From positions 1 to 64,000 of the forward strand of contig QCGO01000002.1 in NCBI GenBank assembly GCA_003279855.1: a stretch of DNA of 64,000 nucleotides, in the 5' to 3' direction. Both the position numbers and the translations under genes were made by a program. Positions 62,616-64,000 of this stretch are shown in pieces; position 1 is the stretch's first letter; every line of letters begins with the position of its first letter. Source of the DNA: Prochlorococcus sp. AG-388-E21. Lineage in GTDB: Bacteria; Cyanobacteriota; Cyanobacteriia; PCC-6307; Cyanobiaceae. The notes below the pieces were generated by a model, which made no database searches, was not told the origin of the DNA, and was given only the letters and a program-made list of their open reading frames with translations.

Positions 62616-64000
62616 CTAACTATTTCTAGATAATTTTTGCCTGAGTTTCTTAATTCTATCTCTAAGATTTGCTGCCTCTTCAAAATTTAATTCTTTTGCT
62701 GCATCTTTCATTTTATTTTCTAACTTATCAATTAAACTTGGCATTTCATCCAGAAGGCATTGATTATCTTTCGCATTTAAAATGTCGTCTGTTTTATTAC
62801 TAACAATATTTATCAAATCTTTAGAAAATCCTCCAGTATCTAATTTTCTAGAAAGCTCTAAAAAAGATAAAATAGAATTCTCTATTTTCTTACCTGCAGG
62901 TTTTGGAGTAATACCATTGATCTGATTATATTTTTTTTGGATAGTTCTTCTTCTATCAGTTTCAGATATCGCTCTTTTCATTGATTGGGTAAAGTTATCT
63001 GCATAAAGCAAAGCTACTCCCTCAACATGTCTTGCCGCTCTACCAATAGTTTGAATTAGGGAACGCTCTGCTCTCAAAAATCCCTCTTTATCCGCATCTA
63101 AAATAGCAACTAAAGAAACTTCAGGCAGATCAAGTCCTTCCCTTAGCAAATTAACTCCAACTAATACATCATATTCACCCAATCTAAGATCTTGAATAAT
63201 CTCTATCCTTTCAATTGAATGAATTTCAGAATGCAAATATCTCACTCTAACTTTATTATCCGATAAAAAATCTGTAAGATCTTCTGCCATTCTTTTTGTA
63301 AGAGTAGTAACAAGTACTCTTTGGTTCTTTTTAGCTCTAACTCTTATTTCTGATAAAAGATCATCTATTTGTCCATCACTAGGTCTTACATCAATAATGG
63401 GATCTAAAACGCCTGTCGGTCTAATAACTTGTTCAATAAAATTGCCTTCGCATTGATCCAACTCCCATTGACCAGGAGTGGCACTAATAAATAATGTTTG
63501 TCTGGATTTTTCCCAAAATTCTTCACACTTTAAAGGTCTATTATCTGCAGCACTCGGCAAGCGAAAACCATGATCTATTAATACCTTTTTCCTAGCTTGA
63601 TCTCCGTTATACATTGCATGTAATTGCGGACATGTTACGTGACTTTCATCGACTACTAATAACCAATCTTTTGGGAAGTAATCTATTAAACATTCCGGAG
63701 GAGTTCCTTCTTCTCTACCAGCTAAATGACGTGCATAATTTTCAACACCATTACAGTATCCAACTTCTCTAAGCATTTCCAAATCATATTTTGTGCGTTG
63801 TTCTAAACGCTGCGCCTCCAACAACTTTCCTTCATAGGCAAATTTATCGAGTTGTTCTTTTAATTCACTTCTAATAGCACTAATTGCAGCCTCTAGCCTC
63901 TCTTTTGGAGTAACAAAATGCTTCGCTGGGTAAACACTCACTTGATCTAGACTCTCAAGAATCTCCCCAGTTAATGGATCAACAAATCTAATAGCCTCAA
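62616..64000 (-). CDS. uvrB: excinuclease ABC subunit B (5' end outside window)
   Basis: UvrB loads on damaged DNA with UvrA and recruits UvrC. The visible C-terminal 460 codons continue past the window edge ([21 protein letters not shown]), so the GTG at 63941 is internal. Marks are [45 protein letters not shown], helicase motifs [55 protein letters not shown]-type sequence and QTIGRAARH, then the C-terminal UVR motif [22 protein letters not shown]. Near-end linker (about 345-400) is poorly conserved. Confidence 0.97.
   Translation of the reverse strand, partial: EAIRFVDPLTGEILESLDQVSVYPAKHFVTPKERLEAAISAIRSELKEQLDKFAYEGKLLEAQRLEQRTKYDLEMLREVGYCNGVENYARHLAGREEGTPPECLIDYFPKDWLLVVDESHVTCPQLHAMYNGDQARKKVLIDHGFRLPSAADNRPLKCEEFWEKSRQTLFISATPGQWELDQCEGNFIEQVIRPTGVLDPIIDVRPSDGQIDDLLSEIRVRAKKNQRVLVTTLTKRMAEDLTDFLSDNKVRVRYLHSEIHSIERIEIIQDLRLGEYDVLVGVNLLREGLDLPEVSLVAILDADKEGFLRAERSLIQTIGRAARHVEGVALLYADNFTQSMKRAISETDRRRTIQKKYNQINGITPKPAGKKIENSILSFLELSRKLDTGGFSKDLINIVSNKTDDILNAKDNQCLLDEMPSLIDKLENKMKDAAKELNFEEAANLRDRIKKLRQKLSRNS

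Noticed and set aside
63941-63941. Treating the GTG at 63941 as the uvrB start
   Set aside because: The frame continues upstream to the window edge with typical UvrB sequence, so this is an internal valine codon.

Overview
The window is a gene-dense, AT-rich stretch (by eye about 30% GC) of a marine picocyanobacterial chromosome, most likely a high-light-adapted Prochlorococcus. Supporting this are photosystem genes (psaC, psbZ), the cyanobacterial NDH-1 subunit ndhS, the bilin genes ho1-pebA-pebB, the cyanobacterial panC-cmk fusion, rpaB, SecA without a SecB tail, very short gaps and very low GC. The species call is an inference from remembered family features, not from a search. No insertion sequence, phage gene, CRISPR array, replication origin or rRNA operon was seen. 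Layout: 0-3 kb holds an edge-truncated LpxB-like gene, a head-to-head tRNA-Cys, a gene-poor 0.7 kb stretch with a probable decayed micro-gene, a 60-residue protein with a CP12-like tail, a 53-residue Cys-rich protein and a 204-residue unknown. 3-9 kb holds purM, panC-cmk, a phosphatase and the bilin operon with an unknown gene at its head. 9-18 kb holds icd, an orphan four-carbon sugar-acid kinase-like gene, a mutarotase-like gene, a pheophytinase-like hydrolase, a Na+/H+ antiporter and glgP, followed by a clear pseudogene. 18.3-21 kb is an RNA-processing patch: tRNA-Arg, rnpB, rnc, then ndhS and rimM. 21-28 kb is core metabolism: glmS, psaC, acpP-fabF, tkt, and thiC with a TPP riboswitch. 28-34.7 kb holds an M20 amidohydrolase, a TPR protein, ruvB, smpB, lysS and rpaB. 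34.7-43 kb holds mreBCD, ssb, a DedA protein, ahcY, tsaE, a PfkB kinase, a second pheophytinase-like hydrolase and a group 2 sigma factor. 43-54 kb holds mgtE, a tandem crcB pair, gyrB, miaA, infC, a GntR regulator, cysE and secA. 54-64 kb holds a GNAT protein, an NTF2-like protein, tRNA-Gly, ribH, psbZ, mutS, cobH, holA, lysC and the edge-truncated uvrB. Genes are mostly single or in short runs and often convergent with touching or overlapping 3' ends. Plausible co-transcribed runs are the bilin cluster, acpP-fabF, ruvB with the TPR gene, mreBCD, gyrB-SH3-crcB-crcB and the regulator-cysE pair. Most genes are housekeeping. The least explained material is the small-protein region at 1.2-2.9 kb, the decayed Cys-motif gene at 17.8-18.3 kb, the paired chlorophyll-dephytylase-like hydrolases, the unknown gene heading the bilin operon, and a swapped acidic residue pair in the RNase III active site.
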